DNA of 64,000 nucleotides from Lunularia cruciata (GCA_948567375.1 OX419762.1:48403034-48467033), one strand, 5' to 3'; positions 22,436-34,168 are shown, counted from the first letter of the stretch. The notes: a model not told the origin generated them from the letters alone. Translations and numbers: made by a program.

Positions 22436-24242
22436 CTATGATAGAAGTCGTACTACTCGCACTCTACCATCCTCCCATACACGCAAAAGGTGTCTACCCT
22501 CCAATCTGAACCGTCTGGCTCGCTGAAGAACACGGTCTTTCTCCTTGGCCCCAACTGTGCCACCCACAACACCAGTGCGAAGATAGTCCATCACTAAGAC
22601 ATCATCATGAATGTCTCGCTCAACTGTACCAATATCTTCACTCTCTAGATCTGTGACCTCAATAACTCCTCCTGTATGCGCTGAGAGAGATATCACCAAA
22701 GTCTCTGCAAATATACACAGAAAGGCCGATGCATGCCAACCTGCCACCATCTCCTCATCTGTCTCACCATGCCAACGTGCTCCGGTCTGATCCTGCTGGC
22801 TGGGACATGGGTTTCTACTCAACCCATCTGCATCACGGTTCACCACTCTAGGTCTGTGAACAACCGTGAAATCATACTCCTGTAAAATCAGAGCCCATTG
22901 TGCAAGCTTCCTTGAAAGCTTGTCGGACTCCATCAACCACTTCAGCGGCTGATGATCAGTGATGAGAGTGAAGGGGTTACCAAATAGGTAACATCGGAAA
23001 TGTGCTACTGCCCAAACTGCTGCCAAGCACTCTCCCTCATATGAACTATACTTCGCCTCCGCTGAATTGTTGGAGCGACTAGCATAGGCCACCACAAACT
23101 CCTTCTCCTCATCATCATGCTGGGTGAGCACCGCTCCAAGCCCCAACATACTCCAATCAGTGTGAACCTGAAATGGTCGTCCCCTGATCGGTCTCCTCAA
23201 AATAGGAGCAGATGTCAACCTCTCCTTGAGCTCTACAAAAGCTCTCTCCTGCTCATCTCCCCAACACCACTCCTGTGTAAGCTTGGTCAGCTTCGTCAAG
23301 GCCTTGGCAATGGCACTAAATCCTCTAACATAGCGGCGATAGAAGTTCGCCAACCCAAGGAATGCTCGCACTCTGCTCACATCTGTAGGCCAAGGAATAC
23401 GTGCAATAGCCTCCACCTTGGTCTGCTGAACACCAAGTCCTCCGGGGTAGATAGTGTGACCCAAATACTCAACCTGCTCATGGAAGAACCTACACTTCCC
23501 AGGATGTAATTTGAGTCCATGAGATCTCAACCTCTCAAACACCAAAATGTCATCAATATGTGCACCGAGCAAAATCCAGTCCAGCTAGGATCCTATCCAT
23601 GACCCTCCGGGACTCAGCAGGAGCATTCTTCAACCCAAATGGTAAGAATCTCCACTGATATAACACATCCTTGCCGTGAGGATCAATAGCCCAAAATGTT
23701 GTCTTGGACTTATCTTCCTCCCTGATCGGCAACTGATGATATCCCGCTCGAAGATCCAAAGTACTGAAGACCTTTGCATGCCCAATCGCATCAAAAATCT
23801 CCTCCGGTGTAGGCATGGCATACCGATCAGCCCTGGTCTGTCGGTTGATAGGACGGTAATCTCCACACATCCGCCTATCTGTATAGTTGCCATGCATATC
23901 CTTCTTGGCTGGCATCACTGTCGCTGATGCATACTCTCCATGTGAAATCTCCACCAAACCAGCCTCAAAAAGGTCACTACTCCGGCTTTGAATCAATGTC
24001 CTCTCCATCTCACTATATCGATAAGGATGTCGGAAAACAGGTGTGTCGCTAGTCAGCTCAATCCGTATACCAGGTCCCTTCAGAGCACCCAAATCCTTCA
24101 TACTGAAGGCAAAACAACTCGTGTGACTCCTCAAGAACCTCCAAACCCTCCGTCTTTCCTCTCCAGTAAGCTTGGGTCCAAGATCTGGCTCCCAAGTATC
24201 CTCTGTAACTGTAGTAGGAGTGGAAGACGTACTGACTGGCTG
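22436..24242 (-). pseudogene. A-1 reverse transcriptase and RNase H
   Basis: RT frame 24134-23553: IELTSDTPVFRHPYRYSE, then CGDYRPINRQTRADRYAMP, STLDLRAGYHQLPI and WRFLPFGLKNAPAE, the classic Ty3/gypsy RT motifs. At the Y-I-D-D box a one-base insertion and a deletion of about 45 bp (around 23560) remove residues found in A-2. RNase H (23572-22436): HTDWSMLGLGAVL (first Asp), EGECLAAVWAVAHF (Glu), LITDHQPLKWL (second Asp) and VVNRDADGLSR (last Asp). Confidence 0.9.
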
Positions 24243-25540
24243 CTACACTGGGCCCTTGGGAGCAATGGTGTCATGCTCCCGACCACTAGAGGTCCCAACC
24301 TCTGTGTGAAAAACTCCCTCCACTCTGGCTGCAAGCTCCATACGTCCTCTGGCTGCATCCCATGTGGACCAAGGGTGTAATCCAAGTAGCCCACGCTCAC
24401 CTGGATGGACTCCAAGTAGACCACTCTCCCTAGTAGCTACTGGATGTGTCCCAAGAATACCATGTCCACTCGGTCCATCGCCCCCAGCATGTGCCTGAAT
24501 CGTCTCGATAGGCACAGGGCTCACAAGTGTCCAAGTGGTGATGCCTATCAAGCGCATCCTACGCTGCTCTGCCAAACCAAGGCTCACAATCCAGGTCAAA
24601 CAGTTCAGGTCCATAGCCTGACCTAACACCTGACGCCTGGATGCCTCTGACACTGCTGGAACAGCGGTAATACCGGTGCAAAAACCCATCGCCCGCTCTC
24701 TCTCATCAGCATTGGGCTCCACCAACTGCTGTAAATGTGAGTCCCAAACAAGTCCAGGTCCTCCCTCTCAAAAAGCATGAGAGCCTGGGAAACTCATGAG
24801 TGTGGGAAATGCAGCTCTAGGCTGTCCAACTAGGTTCACCACTGCCATAGGTGACCTATCAGCCACTACCACTGTCTGAGACTGACGTCCAGCATCCAAG
24901 ATATCATCAACAAGAATGTGGTCTAGTCGCTGAATCCCATCATAACTACGCTATAGAACCTCTCTGGGTGAAAGGTTTGTCCACCAAAGACGAAGACGAT
25001 GAGCCCGTGATCCCACTCTGGCTACATCTAACAATACAGCAGGTCCCATCCAAGAATGGACCTGATGTGTACTCGCCACCACTCTAGTGCAAGAATCACC
25101 CATCAATGGAACGTTCTCCAAAAGGTAAGCTGGAGAAACAGACTGATGAACCAGGAGATGTCGTAGTATCCGTAACATCTCCCAAAACACACCAGAACGA
25201 GGATCCTGAAGACCCAAACCGCGGCCCGCACGTGTATGTCCCTGACATGGCCATCCAGAAATCACCAAGTGAATAGGCCCATGTCTCTCTAGGTCATGCG
25301 CTCCCAATAAGGAAATGTCTCCTGGTAAGGCCTTCTGGTAACCTCTGACTGCTGACATCGGTAATAACTCCGGATACCGATAGGCCAAGTGTGCCACATG
25401 ATGTAGAGAGACTCGCCTAGTAGTCTCATCTCTCTCTACATACAAGTACCTCTGTACTCGGATACCCGCCTGTAACACCGCAGCTAGTCCGGTGCTGATC
25501 CCACCAAACAACTCTAATAGACATATCCCCTCTACTGGAT
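24243..25540 (-). pseudogene. A-1 C5-cytosine DNA methyltransferase domain
   Basis: All conserved motifs occur in the standard, non-permuted order. Motif I is LLELFGGISTGLAAV (cofactor binding, about 25523-25480). Motif II is VERDETTRR. Motif IV is ISGWPCQGHTRAG, with the catalytic Cys at 25247-25245. Motif VI is LLENVPL. Motif VIII is AHRLRLWWTN. A motif IX-like region around FPTLMSFPG and ERERAMGF and motif X VLGQAMDLNCLTWIV follow. The GGISTG form of motif I and the RLRLWWTN box resemble DNMT3 enzymes. Two nonsense codons are private to A-1: TAG at 24953-24951 (CAG in A-2) and TGA at 24770-24768 (CGA in A-2). The domain ends in a linker and a TAG at 24245-24243 that A-2 shares. Confidence 0.92.
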
Positions 25541-26300
25541 ACTGCCAAGCAATGAGTGTGGTATCCAGAGGTGTCAAAGCAATCGCCTCTGGAGGCTGAT
25601 CCTCACATTCATCCCCTGATGGTACGAAGGCTCCACTCCAAGCCTGCTGCACCAACTGATCCGCATGCTGATGCAATGCCTCCTCTGAACTCCACAATGG
25701 AACATCCAAGGTGGATGGAACAATCCCACTCGTACTCCATAGCCGAGTGATCTCCTCTGGTACTGGAGTATCCTCTGCATGGGCGTTCCTTTCCAACAAG
25801 TCACCAGGCCAAGTAACTGCACCGCTGAAAGCCAAAACTGATGCTGCCATGGTCCCGGACTGTAGTGAGCCAAGACTGCCACTACTAAAGCGTACTGGTA
25901 GGCGACATACCCGTCCCTCACCAGACTGCCAACCAGGTCTATAAGAGGCTGTCTCCTCCCAATAGTCAATACTGAAACCCATAGGGTATAACATTGCTCC
26001 CCCAACTAGCACATCATATGACTCAGCTATCGTCGCAATAGCCTGAGCTCTCACCACTGAGCTATCAGTCGGATGACCAGGCTGAACCTGGACAACAAGC
26101 TCCCCACGTGTGATGTACTGTGTCGAACCACCACCTAGAGATGTCTGGATCTGAAATGGACACCTCTCCACATCGGTCTTCCGTAACTCCAGACCAACAA
26201 CTGCAGCCTTCCCCAACATAAGGGGTTGCGCACCAGAGTCTAACAAGACTCTCTGTGGTGTATAGACCTTCCCTGAAGGTCCCACCAAACGAAAGATCCC
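25541..26300 (-). pseudogene. A-1 retroviral-type aspartic protease
   Basis: VLLDSGAQPLML carries the D-S-G-A triad, with the catalytic Asp at 26240-26238. SYDVLVGGAMLYPMGFSIDY near 26010-25950 is the strand equivalent to the usual D-V-I-L-G-M-D. It is continuous in frame with the methyltransferase downstream. A one-base loss in a G run near 26300 and another near 26447 put gag and protease in different frames in this copy. Confidence 0.85.
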
Positions 26301-27774
26301 CTCTGGTTATCCAATAGGACAACACCAGGTGTAAACCGCGCTCTCTCAAAGGCCGGTCTAGCTGGCAACTCCTCCAGTCTAGCCGCTGCTGCCTGCCATA
26401 ACCCACTGGTCGTTGAACGGATCCCATGCTCCTCAACCATTCAGCTCCACTACCAACCACCTTTGCTCTAGTAGTAGGAACTGCACCATCCCTACTCTCA
26501 CACAACGTGGCAGCCAACCGGAACACTGGGGCTGGGTCAACTCCCAATGTAAACATGTCACTGGCTGAAAATAAAGGATGCCGCATAATCAGCTGAGCCG
26601 CCCCCAACATCATGCTAGACTCAGTCTGTGTAGTAGTAGGTGGCTGACTAGTAGGTAGTCCATCATGTACTCCATCACCACCTACCACACCTGCACTGGG
26701 ACGTCTAGGAACCATGGATGTCGTCTGCAATGCCTCAGATAGCGTGAAAGACTGGGGAACTCTGACCTGTCTCCCAACCTCTCCTCTCTGTGGGTCCAAC
26801 TCCACTGATGCTCCTCTAGGCTCTGGAGCACGTACTGCACTCCTAGTCACTGCTGCCGATGCATCCACCTGTGCTGCTCCGCACATGAAGTCCAAAGCAT
26901 CTCTATCACCAGCATATGAGGTGGAAGCCTCAGCACCCGAATCTGATCTCCTCTGAGCAATAGCCATACTAGCCAATCTCTGCTCCAACTGCTCAATCCG
27001 AGTAGCCATAGCTGTGTCAGAAGTAAGGGCAGGTACCGCACTCCTACTAGGTGTAGATCCTCTACTACCACCTCTACCACCTTGTCCTCCATGAACTGGA
27101 GCTCCTCTACTACCTGCCATAGCAGCCCTACCACTCCGTAACTCCGAGTGTAGGTCAAAACACCGGTCACTAGTGTAACCAAATCTGTGGCAATGCTCAC
27201 ACTGCCTCTGTGTTGGCTGTGATGCACCAGAGGTATCAGGTCCGCTGCCCTGAGTACACTCTCTCCTATGGTGAGGTCCACCACAAGTCCAACAAGCAAC
27301 ACCACCACTCACTGGCTGCTGCTGACCCGAAAATGAGGGTAAGGGTCTAACTCCACTAGGCCCTCCACTCGCTCCATAGGATCTGGGCTGTCCACCCTGT
27401 CCTTGAAAACCAACTGGGCGTGATGCACTCTGCTGCACTCTAGAAGAAGTCACAACCGTGGATGAGGTCTCCCTACCAAATCCAGATGTCACCACTCTCT
27501 CCTCCACCATGTTGAGCTCAATACGCTCAGCCAAACCAAAGACTACTGCCAAAGTGGGCGAAGTAGCCTGCAACAACGTAGCATCACAAACTCTATGTCG
27601 CAACTCCCTGTCCAGTATCCCATACCAAAACTGGACTGCCTGGGCCTCAGTAACTCCCTGAGTGAAACTGATCAGCCGCCTCATGCGAGTGTATGCCTCG
27701 CGTAGGCTCTCTCCAGCCTTCCGTTGGAACTCCTGCAAGCTCCTCAGCTTGTCAGTCCGCACTCCCTGGTAGTT
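26301..27774 (-). pseudogene. A-1 gag C-terminal part with two zinc knuckles
   Basis: The gag core reads TDKLRSLQEFQRKAGESLRE and FWYGILDRELRHRV (27760-27590). The first knuckle is CWTCGGPHHRREC (CX2CX3HX4C, about 27300-27260). The second is CEHCHRFGYTSDRC, where the usual His is Tyr in A-1 and A-2. In old A-4 the His is present but the first Cys is not readable. A Gly/Arg-rich stretch and a long Ser/Pro/Ala-rich region run to the protease. The frame breaks near 26447 by a one-base loss. Confidence 0.85.
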
Positions 27775-28422
27775 CTACCTCAAACATAGGAAGAACTCCA
27801 CCATGGGGTTAAACCCCGGTACCACACCACCTCCTGCAGCGGTACCTCCACTCATAGTAGCACTATCTCCAGCTAGTGCACCTCCACTAGCTCCACCAAC
27901 ACTACTCGAGCTAGAACTCGTAGGTACAGCCGACCTACTCCTGGCCACCGAACCTGAAGTGATGGAGACATAGTGTGGAGACCAATACTGTCTCCATAAC
28001 TCAATCTCCTCCAAATGAGCTCTCCTGAACTCATGGTAGTCGTCCATCGGTGGACCCTCCAAGTGCTGAAACAACCCCTTCCATGCCATGAAGGGTGTGA
28101 ACAAAGTCGGGTTCCGCATCTGCTGCAGATCACACCAACTATTGAACTCCTGGATGAAATCATCCAACTCAATAGTACCCACTGTACCAGAGTAACGCCT
28201 AGGGCCTTTGGAGGCCCCATAAATCTCATCCATGTCCCACAACAACGGTGCGGACACACCAAGTGCACTCTCAACTGAATCAGCTCCTGTGTCAAACTCC
28301 AACTCAGAGTCAATCTCCTCCCTCACTGGGACCTGAGATACAGGCTGATACCGAGCACCACTCCAAGTAAACCCACTACGTACTGCAGGGCTAACTCCTC
28401 TGGAATCTCCAAAGAACTCCAT
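27775..28422 (-). pseudogene. A-1 gag N-terminal part, ends at a shared amber codon
   Basis: I choose ATG at 28422-28420 (MEFFGDSRGVSP) because A-2 conserves it (36844) and the sequence upstream diverges in frame. 215 codons run to TAG at 27777-27775 within FFLCLR-stop-NYQ. The same amber occurs in A-2 (37489-37491) and in old A-4 (46057-46059), and downstream gag continues in the same frame. No hydrophobic segments are seen, and the C-terminal 60 residues are Ser/Gly/Ala-rich. Confidence 0.85.
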
Positions 28423-29499
28423 CGTGACCACGTAAGTGCAACAGCAAACCCGAACCACCAACTGCAACCGCAAGTCGCAACTGCAAGTGCCCCACCAAGT
28501 GCCAACACCAACTAGACACCACCCACTAATGTAACTCTAACCGAGATAACTACACTAGGGGAAGGGCAACCTGTAACCTGCCATCATAACACGCACTCTC
28601 ACGGTCTGCAGGTCATCACTTCCTGCCTCACCGGAGAGAAACAAAGGTAGTCTGACTAGTCATCACTCCAGCATCACCACCGAGAGCACACCAGAGCACC
28701 AACGCTCAAAAGTCAAGGCACCTCACACAAACGTGGTGCACAAATAGGAAGCAGAGAATGGAGGGGATCCAATCACAAGAAATCTAAACAAAAACCCTCC
28801 ATCTCATAACACAACACGGGACTGACTCTGCCACCATTTGGCATTTGACATAAGAGTAGTTCGTATCTAAGTCCTAAGCTACCAGGATCACCAAGAATGG
28901 GATCAAACTGCCTCTCCTAGCCAAAGCTACATGTGTATAGATAACAGTGGCACAGTCACTATGACAACAAGTGAGGGTGGACCAGTTGGCTAGGGCACCA
29001 GTCTAGGAACAAGAGATCTAGGGGTCAAACCCTGTTGCGCACAATCTAGCAAGAAAGGCAGATTTTGCCAACCAATGACCAAGATCTACACTAAACTAGC
29101 TAGCCTCACGCCAACAAGCTGGCTTGCTGGCCCTTCTGGCCCTTCTAGGCCTTCGTAGCCTCTCATAGCCCACAGCCCTATGCCTCGAAGCCTCAACTCG
29201 TAGCAAATTGGTCCTGCCTTCACCTTCTGAGCCCAACTCACAGCAAATTGGTCCTGCCTTCACCTCCTGAGCTCAAAATCACAACATTGCTCGAAAATTG
29301 CTCCTTCTTTGCTCGAAATTTGGCCAGCGCTTCCGCACACCGTCCGCCTAACTGCCAAATTTGCATCAACTACACGAGCTTCTGCACACTAGGGAAACAT
29401 AGAACCTGAATCGAGCTACCACGATCCACCGAGCTTGGAGATACCACCAACACTCAACGTTCCTGCACCCGATTTCCCCCTGACTTCACTTCTCTGATG
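28423..29499 (-). other. A-1 5' leader
   Basis: About 1.08 kb between repeat A and the gag ATG, with no conserved reading frame. It aligns with the leaders of A-2 (35508-36843) and A-4. Directly after repeat A the minus strand reads CATCAGAG, a partial match to the initiator-Met primer site TGGTATCAGAGC (the ATCAGAG part only), so this is the best primer-binding-site candidate. Confidence 0.7.
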
Positions 29500-29943
29500 T
29501 AATCAGCTTGCTTAACACTTTCAACTCAACTCAGATCAGTACTTGATCTGTCACTCTATAAACTGCCAACAACTGGGCACTGATTACAGTCAAGCCACAC
29601 CCACTCAAGCATAGAGAATCCAGGTGACGCTCACCGGCCTCTGTCCACCATAGCCAGGAACTAGAATGCTCAACATCAGAGAAGTGAGCTCTCTGGAGCT
29701 CACTTCGAAACTATACCCCCTGGACTCGAGCTAGCCCTGAAACCCTAACGGTCCCGCTGACGGCACACTCGACGGTGCAAATGGTGCAAAGTGACGGTGG
29801 GCCCCACCGTGAAGTCAGTACCCCGAACACAAAATCTAACCGTCGGAAATTAGTCCCTGAGAAACAGCTAGAAGAACTCTAACTACCATCACTGGAACTC
29901 CAGTGTCCGAGCATCTAGATGCGGAACTACAAATGGCGTGACA
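29500..29943 (-). repeat. 5' terminal repeat A of A-1 (no B unit)
   Basis: 444 bp, minus-strand TGTCACGCC to CTGATTA, followed directly by the leader. Unlike the 3' end there is no adjacent 106-bp B unit. It contains the 11-bp-arm hairpin found in all young A repeats (29681-29706). Confidence 0.9.
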
Positions 29944-30235
29944 GTAGACTCAATACCATATACCAATTGAAATGGAGAATATCCAATGGAAGTCTTCATG
30001 GCCTATACTCCCACAAAACAGCATGAATACTCTTGTCCCAATGATGTTTAGCCCCCTCCATTTTTGCATCTTTGGCCAACATCATGCACAGGGTCTGTTT
30101 GGTTCTCTCTGCCAAGCCATTGGAATTTGGCTTATGGGATGTAGTTACTCTATGTGTGACAGAGAAATGTCGTATCATAGTTGTAGTGATGCTTCATGTA
30201 AAATCTCCTCTTGACTAAGTCTGTAAGGACTGTCC
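29944..30235 (-). pseudogene. B2 integrase core end
   Basis: Minus strand: TSHKPNSNGLAERTKQTLC contains the third catalytic residue (Glu in GLAER). DKSIHAVLWEYRP follows, and then the frame leads to YGIES at the A-1 insertion. The sequence upstream of 30235 is unrelated, so the front of the integrase and the rest of B2 are missing. Confidence 0.75.
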
Positions 30236-30720
30236 CTTAATTCCCTTAATAGGTTCTCTTAATTCCATTGTTCCCTCACCAAACTCTGGGGTAGGTTCTC
30301 TTTTGTCATGTCACCGCCGTTTTCAACTTATGACTAGCAACGTGGAAAGAGCCAACAAAATCAACACTTAAGCATGAAGGAGAATTAGTGTGCATGTTTC
30401 GTTTACATGTTGAATCTGTTGATTGATTGATGGATTTGAGTATTTATGTGATCCCGAGTAAATTTCATTGCAATTTTGGATAAAGGCTAAAGACTTTGAG
30501 CGAATGTGTATGTGGATGCAAGTTTTGACCAGCTGAGAGAGAATTATTCATATACTCCTGGAATGCAGCAAAGGATTATTCCACATAGGTAACACATTCA
30601 TTCTAGGTGTTAGGTTTAGGGTGTCACCGACACTGGGTTGGGGACGATGTGCGTCGTGTTGTGAACATATATTAGGGGACCATTTTCTCACCTTCCCCTT
30701 ATGCTATATCTCTGCTCCTA

Positions 30721-30918
30721 ATGTTCTTCTCTATGTTTTTCTTGCTCGTCTCATATCCCTTCCACGCCCACGGTTATTCTGTATCTTCTATGAGCATCAT
30801 CTTCGCTTTTACCTTCTCTATCAGGAAACTTCCTTTTTCTTCCTGCCGTACTGCTATTCCTCCAAATCCCGCTAGTGTCTGCATAATTCACCACGATCAA
30901 TCCTCAGCAGCACTTTGA
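30721..30918 (+). CDS. Possible 65-codon frame with a hydrophobic N-terminus
   Basis: The frame starts MFFSMFFLLVSYPFHAHGYS, which would suit a signal peptide or membrane anchor, then a Ser/Arg-containing stretch to a stop. No homologue is recognised, and the overlapping frame at 30621-30875 is equally open. It is weak: a short frame in pyrimidine-rich DNA gives such hydrophobic runs by chance. Confidence 0.12.
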   Translation: MFFSMFFLLVSYPFHAHGYSVSSMSIIFAFTFSIRKLPFSSCRTAIPPNPASVCIIHHDQSSAAL

Positions 30919-31105
30919 GCATCAGATTTCCTTTGCTTTCGAAGCAAACTTTCTCAACTTAAAGAAAAGACATGCAAAGACTTCATGGGATGAATCAATT
31001 TTTGTTTTCATTATCGATTGATTTCTTTTATGTTCCGCTTTATATTTGCTTTCTTGACTTCAGTTTGCATCCGTTCCTGCATACATTTCAATGCTTTCTG
31101 CCTCA

Positions 31106-31640
31106 TTAACTGGGGAGGTAGACCAGAACTCTCATTAAATGAAAAGAATATTGGATCTGAATGACCAATGCTTTTTTCGGGAGATGTTCCTGCACCGACA
31201 ATTGTGTCTTGTCTTCGAGATCTTTAAACTTCTCACTGCACCAACGTACAACTGGTTTCCACCACTGAGTTTCCAAGTTTCCCTCAAAGTATGCTTCTTT
31301 TCGAATTTCTTGCTTCTTGCCTACCAAGTGATCTGAATGACCAAGTGCCGCCTCCGTTCGTACACACCAACCAATGTCTTCATGCAGATCTAGCATGCGT
31401 ACCGACCGGATCTCTTCCCGTTGGGCATTGAAAGTGTGCAGGAAAATCTAGGCGTATTGATTTCTAGGGGATGATTCGAATCGTCTGAAGCATGGGTCGT
31501 GAAATGCATTTCCATTCTTTGATCAGTCCTAAACGTCTTGCTACACCCATCATACGCACCCATGAAAGGACGGGGATTGAAAATGGAGTCAACAGGCACG
31601 ACTCGAACTTGGTGAGCACAAACATTTCCTGTAGAAGGAA
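31106..31640 (-). other. Possible coding remnant (exon-like) of a host gene
   Basis: Two minus-strand frames lie end to end (31599-31390 and 31396-31106). Both have a balanced, protein-like composition (VDSIFNPRPFMGAYDG, then KPVVRWCSEKFKDLEDK) unlike the transposon frames. A frame change near 31395 would be needed to join them. I do not recognise the family. Confidence 0.2.
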
Positions 31641-32348
31641 ATTCTGGAGTAAAATTTTACCTCAGAATGTTGTTAAACACATCCTTAGGCTCCGGACTGA
31701 ACGGAGTGTGTTCCTGGCTGTCGAAACTCTTCGATTCATGGACAGTTCCTGCTTCCAATGGGTTTCGCCATTTCCCGATGGAGGACATTAGTGAGCGGTT
31801 TCAGAGTCTTGATCAAATTGGGAAACAGGCAAGGTAACTCACTCACCAAGGCAGCATATTTTCAATCAAAATATTGGAATCTTTACAGTGATCCTCAAAG
31901 AATAGCGTAAGAATTTCTTTCGAAGAAATTTGCTGGTAAGTTTACAGACTTGTGCTAACTCAGAGCAATGTAACGCACATGATGGCAGCAGATTGCTGGC
32001 TATGCCGGAAGCACAATATATTGTATCCACGATAAATTAGCTCATAGGTTACAGCCATTCAAACCAACCTGCTTAATTATGCATCCGTCTGAGTAGTACA
32101 TCTGAGTAGTCTGGGCTTGTCACAGACCACGATAGCATCCTAGCAAGTTCTCATCAGGTCCTGGGTATCGGTAGGCATATGAAACTTGAAAACATGAACG
32201 TTTAAAACAAACAATAGGATGGAAATTCAAAGTTAAGTCCCATCGATCTTCACTATTGGCCCGCGTGCCTCTAGAAATGCAATATGCACGGCCTACAATT
32301 CATACTAAAAAGAGATACCCAAGGCTTATCGAAAGTCATTTAACGTTT

Positions 32349-32648
32349 TTACGCGTAGTTTTGCTTAAACCCAAAAGCCGAAACAGACCTAGTACGTTCG
32401 GCAAAGTACATCCCTGATATTTTATGATTGGGAGTGGGAGGCACTACAAATGAGAAGACCTGCTTTTGACCTCCCGTCGACCAAGGAATTTCCAAAACGA
32501 ATTTCCTTGTTAGTATTGGCGGTTGCATGGAATTGGAGTCATTCTCTGCATTAAAGTCACATTGTTGTCGTTTTTGTGAACGTCCTATCTTCAGCAAGAC
32601 AACAAAGTCCAAATACGAACGATGGTCCTGAGTCATCAAAAGTGTCAA
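32349..32648 (-). other. Possible coding remnant, weakly like a post-LRR segment of a resistance protein
   Basis: The 99-codon minus-strand frame contains FVLEIPWSTGGQKQVFSFV and VPPTPNHKISGMYFAERTRS. The second stretch reminds me of the region after the leucine-rich repeats in TIR-type plant resistance proteins, but this is from memory and no LRR is visible nearby. It lies upstream, on the minus strand, of the exon-like frames at 31106-31640. Confidence 0.18.
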
Positions 32649-33711
32649 TCAACACATAATTGAACCTAAATCGTTAGGGTAGTTTTAAATTCACTTCGAT
32701 GTATGTAAAGTCTCGATGAACGTGTCTGGAGAGGGAGTAATATTGAAAGCTACTTTTGGAAGAAAGTACATGCATGCTGACAGACCTCAAGTTTCGATGT
32801 TTTATCACCTTTGTAAGGGAAAAGCAGTGATAAAATTACTTACTCGTACCCCGCTGGGATGAGAACATTTCACGATAATATGCCAGATAATATGTTGATC
32901 AATGGAGGTGATCATGGCAAAGTGAAAGAGATGGTGAGAGGGCTCACTTCAAGCTCCGTGTGAAAATAAACGAACTTCTCTGATGGCGGTAAAACTACCC
33001 AGAATTTTCGCACATAACAGTCATAATATGTAGCTCAGTTATCTAGTACAAATGGCATACATGTTGACATTACTAGTGGCATGTACAGGAATTCAGGAAC
33101 TGATGCTCGAATCTGGATACAGCGAATTGCGGTCCAACTAGCGAGCGAGCGTGCCTGTGCCAGCACTACTTACTCACTATCTCGAACTTAATAGCAGAGG
33201 TTGTAGAAATGCTTGTATGTTTAGATCCCAAACTTCCTAAGACATTTTTGAGACGTAGATACACGGTGCAATAAATATACTAGCTGATGAATGAACTTGT
33301 GCTAACACTGTATGTCTGCTTCCGCATCTTCAACGCATTCATAAGATTCCACCCGGATGTAGTTTGTCTGCAACCATGTATAAGCAAACCTTTCTTTCAC
33401 TATTCTGGACCAGGGGAAAAGATTCTCTCCACTCCAAAGAGCAACAAAGCGGCCATAACACCGGGGGTCAAAGCTCCCCGACCGCGGCTAAACCAATCAC
33501 ACCAATCAGTTGCAGCGTTTTCTTCAAGTATGCATCGTCGCAACTTCTCTGCGTTAGAACCTTAAAGGCAGTAAAGCCTAGGGGATGATGAAAATTCCTG
33601 CAATGACAAACTCCTAGTACAACGGCTCCACAAGGATGTCTCGAACTGTTTTGGTTACAAAGGATACCAAAGTGAAGTGTCAATAAGATCACACCTTCAT
33701 TTCTATTTTGG

Positions 33712-34168
33712 TGTGGTCATGATCTTTGTAGGGCCGAAGCTAGTTTGGTCAAATATGGGATAATGGGAGTGGTAATGTTTGCAGTCATAGTTATTTTGGT
33801 AGTTACTCATGGATTACTTGATGCCAGTCAGATTTCATGTTAATGTTATAGGTCACATGATAGAATTCACCCTCACTTGTGCCATTTGCACTATAAGATG
33901 TGCCATTAGTGATGCCATTAGGGCGGGGAATCTAGGTCAAGCAGAGGGTTATATTTTCAAAGTGCAGTTCTAAAGAGTTCATTTCTATGATGTTGAGCAG
34001 ATGACTTCTTTGCTATGGTGAACAAAGACCGACGAGCATCACATAGAGTCTATTAGCTAGAGTGAGTGTGGTTTGAGTGGAATTAATGCACAATTGTTGG
34101 TAGATTGTTAAGTGGAAGATCAAGTTCAAAATTTGAGTGTGATTTGAGTGGAAGAATGAAGTGACTAC
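33712..34168 (+). repeat. Repeat A (5') of A-4
   Basis: About 457 bp, from TGTGGTCATG to a GACTA that is followed by CATCAGAG, as after repeat A in A-1 and A-2. The second half aligns well (GATGTTGAGCAG, GAGTGAGTGTGG). The first half is very diverged, so the left edge is uncertain by several bases. No B unit follows it. Confidence 0.65.

Larger units (their letters stand above)
20343..29943 (-). mobile_element. Family A methyltransferase-bearing Ty3/gypsy element, copy A-1
   Basis: 9,601 bp flanked by the 4-bp target duplication GTAG (20339-20342 and 29944-29947). Minus-strand order is repeat A, leader, gag, CCHC knuckles, protease, C5-DNA methyltransferase, RT, RNase H, DDE integrase, PHD finger, purine tract, then B-A-B. 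Removing it and one GTAG restores the family B2 integrase reading frame, so both ends are exact. A-1 has several one-base deletions and stops, and a 45-bp or so deletion in RT. It is not autonomous now, but every domain is easy to read. Confidence 0.95.
19193..30235 (-). mobile_element. Family B element, copy B2, 3' part, split by A-1
   Basis: The minus-strand integrase gene is read from 30235 to 29944, resumes at 20342 after the A-1 insertion, and runs to the 3' LTR at 19884-19193. Removing A-1 and one copy of the duplicated GTAG restores a continuous reading frame across the junction. The 5' part of B2 is absent. At 30235 the integrase homology stops and unrelated sequence begins. Confidence 0.8.
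30236..33711. other. Low-copy-looking island without an assignable gene
   Basis: About 3.5 kb that matches nothing else in the window and differs from it in texture: more CpG and no LTR or pol motifs. It lies between truncated B2 and the old element A-4. Short open frames occur on both strands (listed separately), but none gives a clear domain. It may be a piece of low-copy host DNA between transposons. Confidence 0.4.

Noticed and set aside
24243-25540. A host or bacterial restriction-modification methyltransferase gene
   Set aside because: The domain has no start of its own, continues in frame from the protease, and is followed in frame by RT. It is present at the same place in two separate insertions with exact target duplications.
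30721-30918. Secreted peptide gene
   Set aside because: Only the hydrophobic start supports it. There is no homologue, no conserved frame and no visible gene structure. Kept as a very low-confidence feature only.
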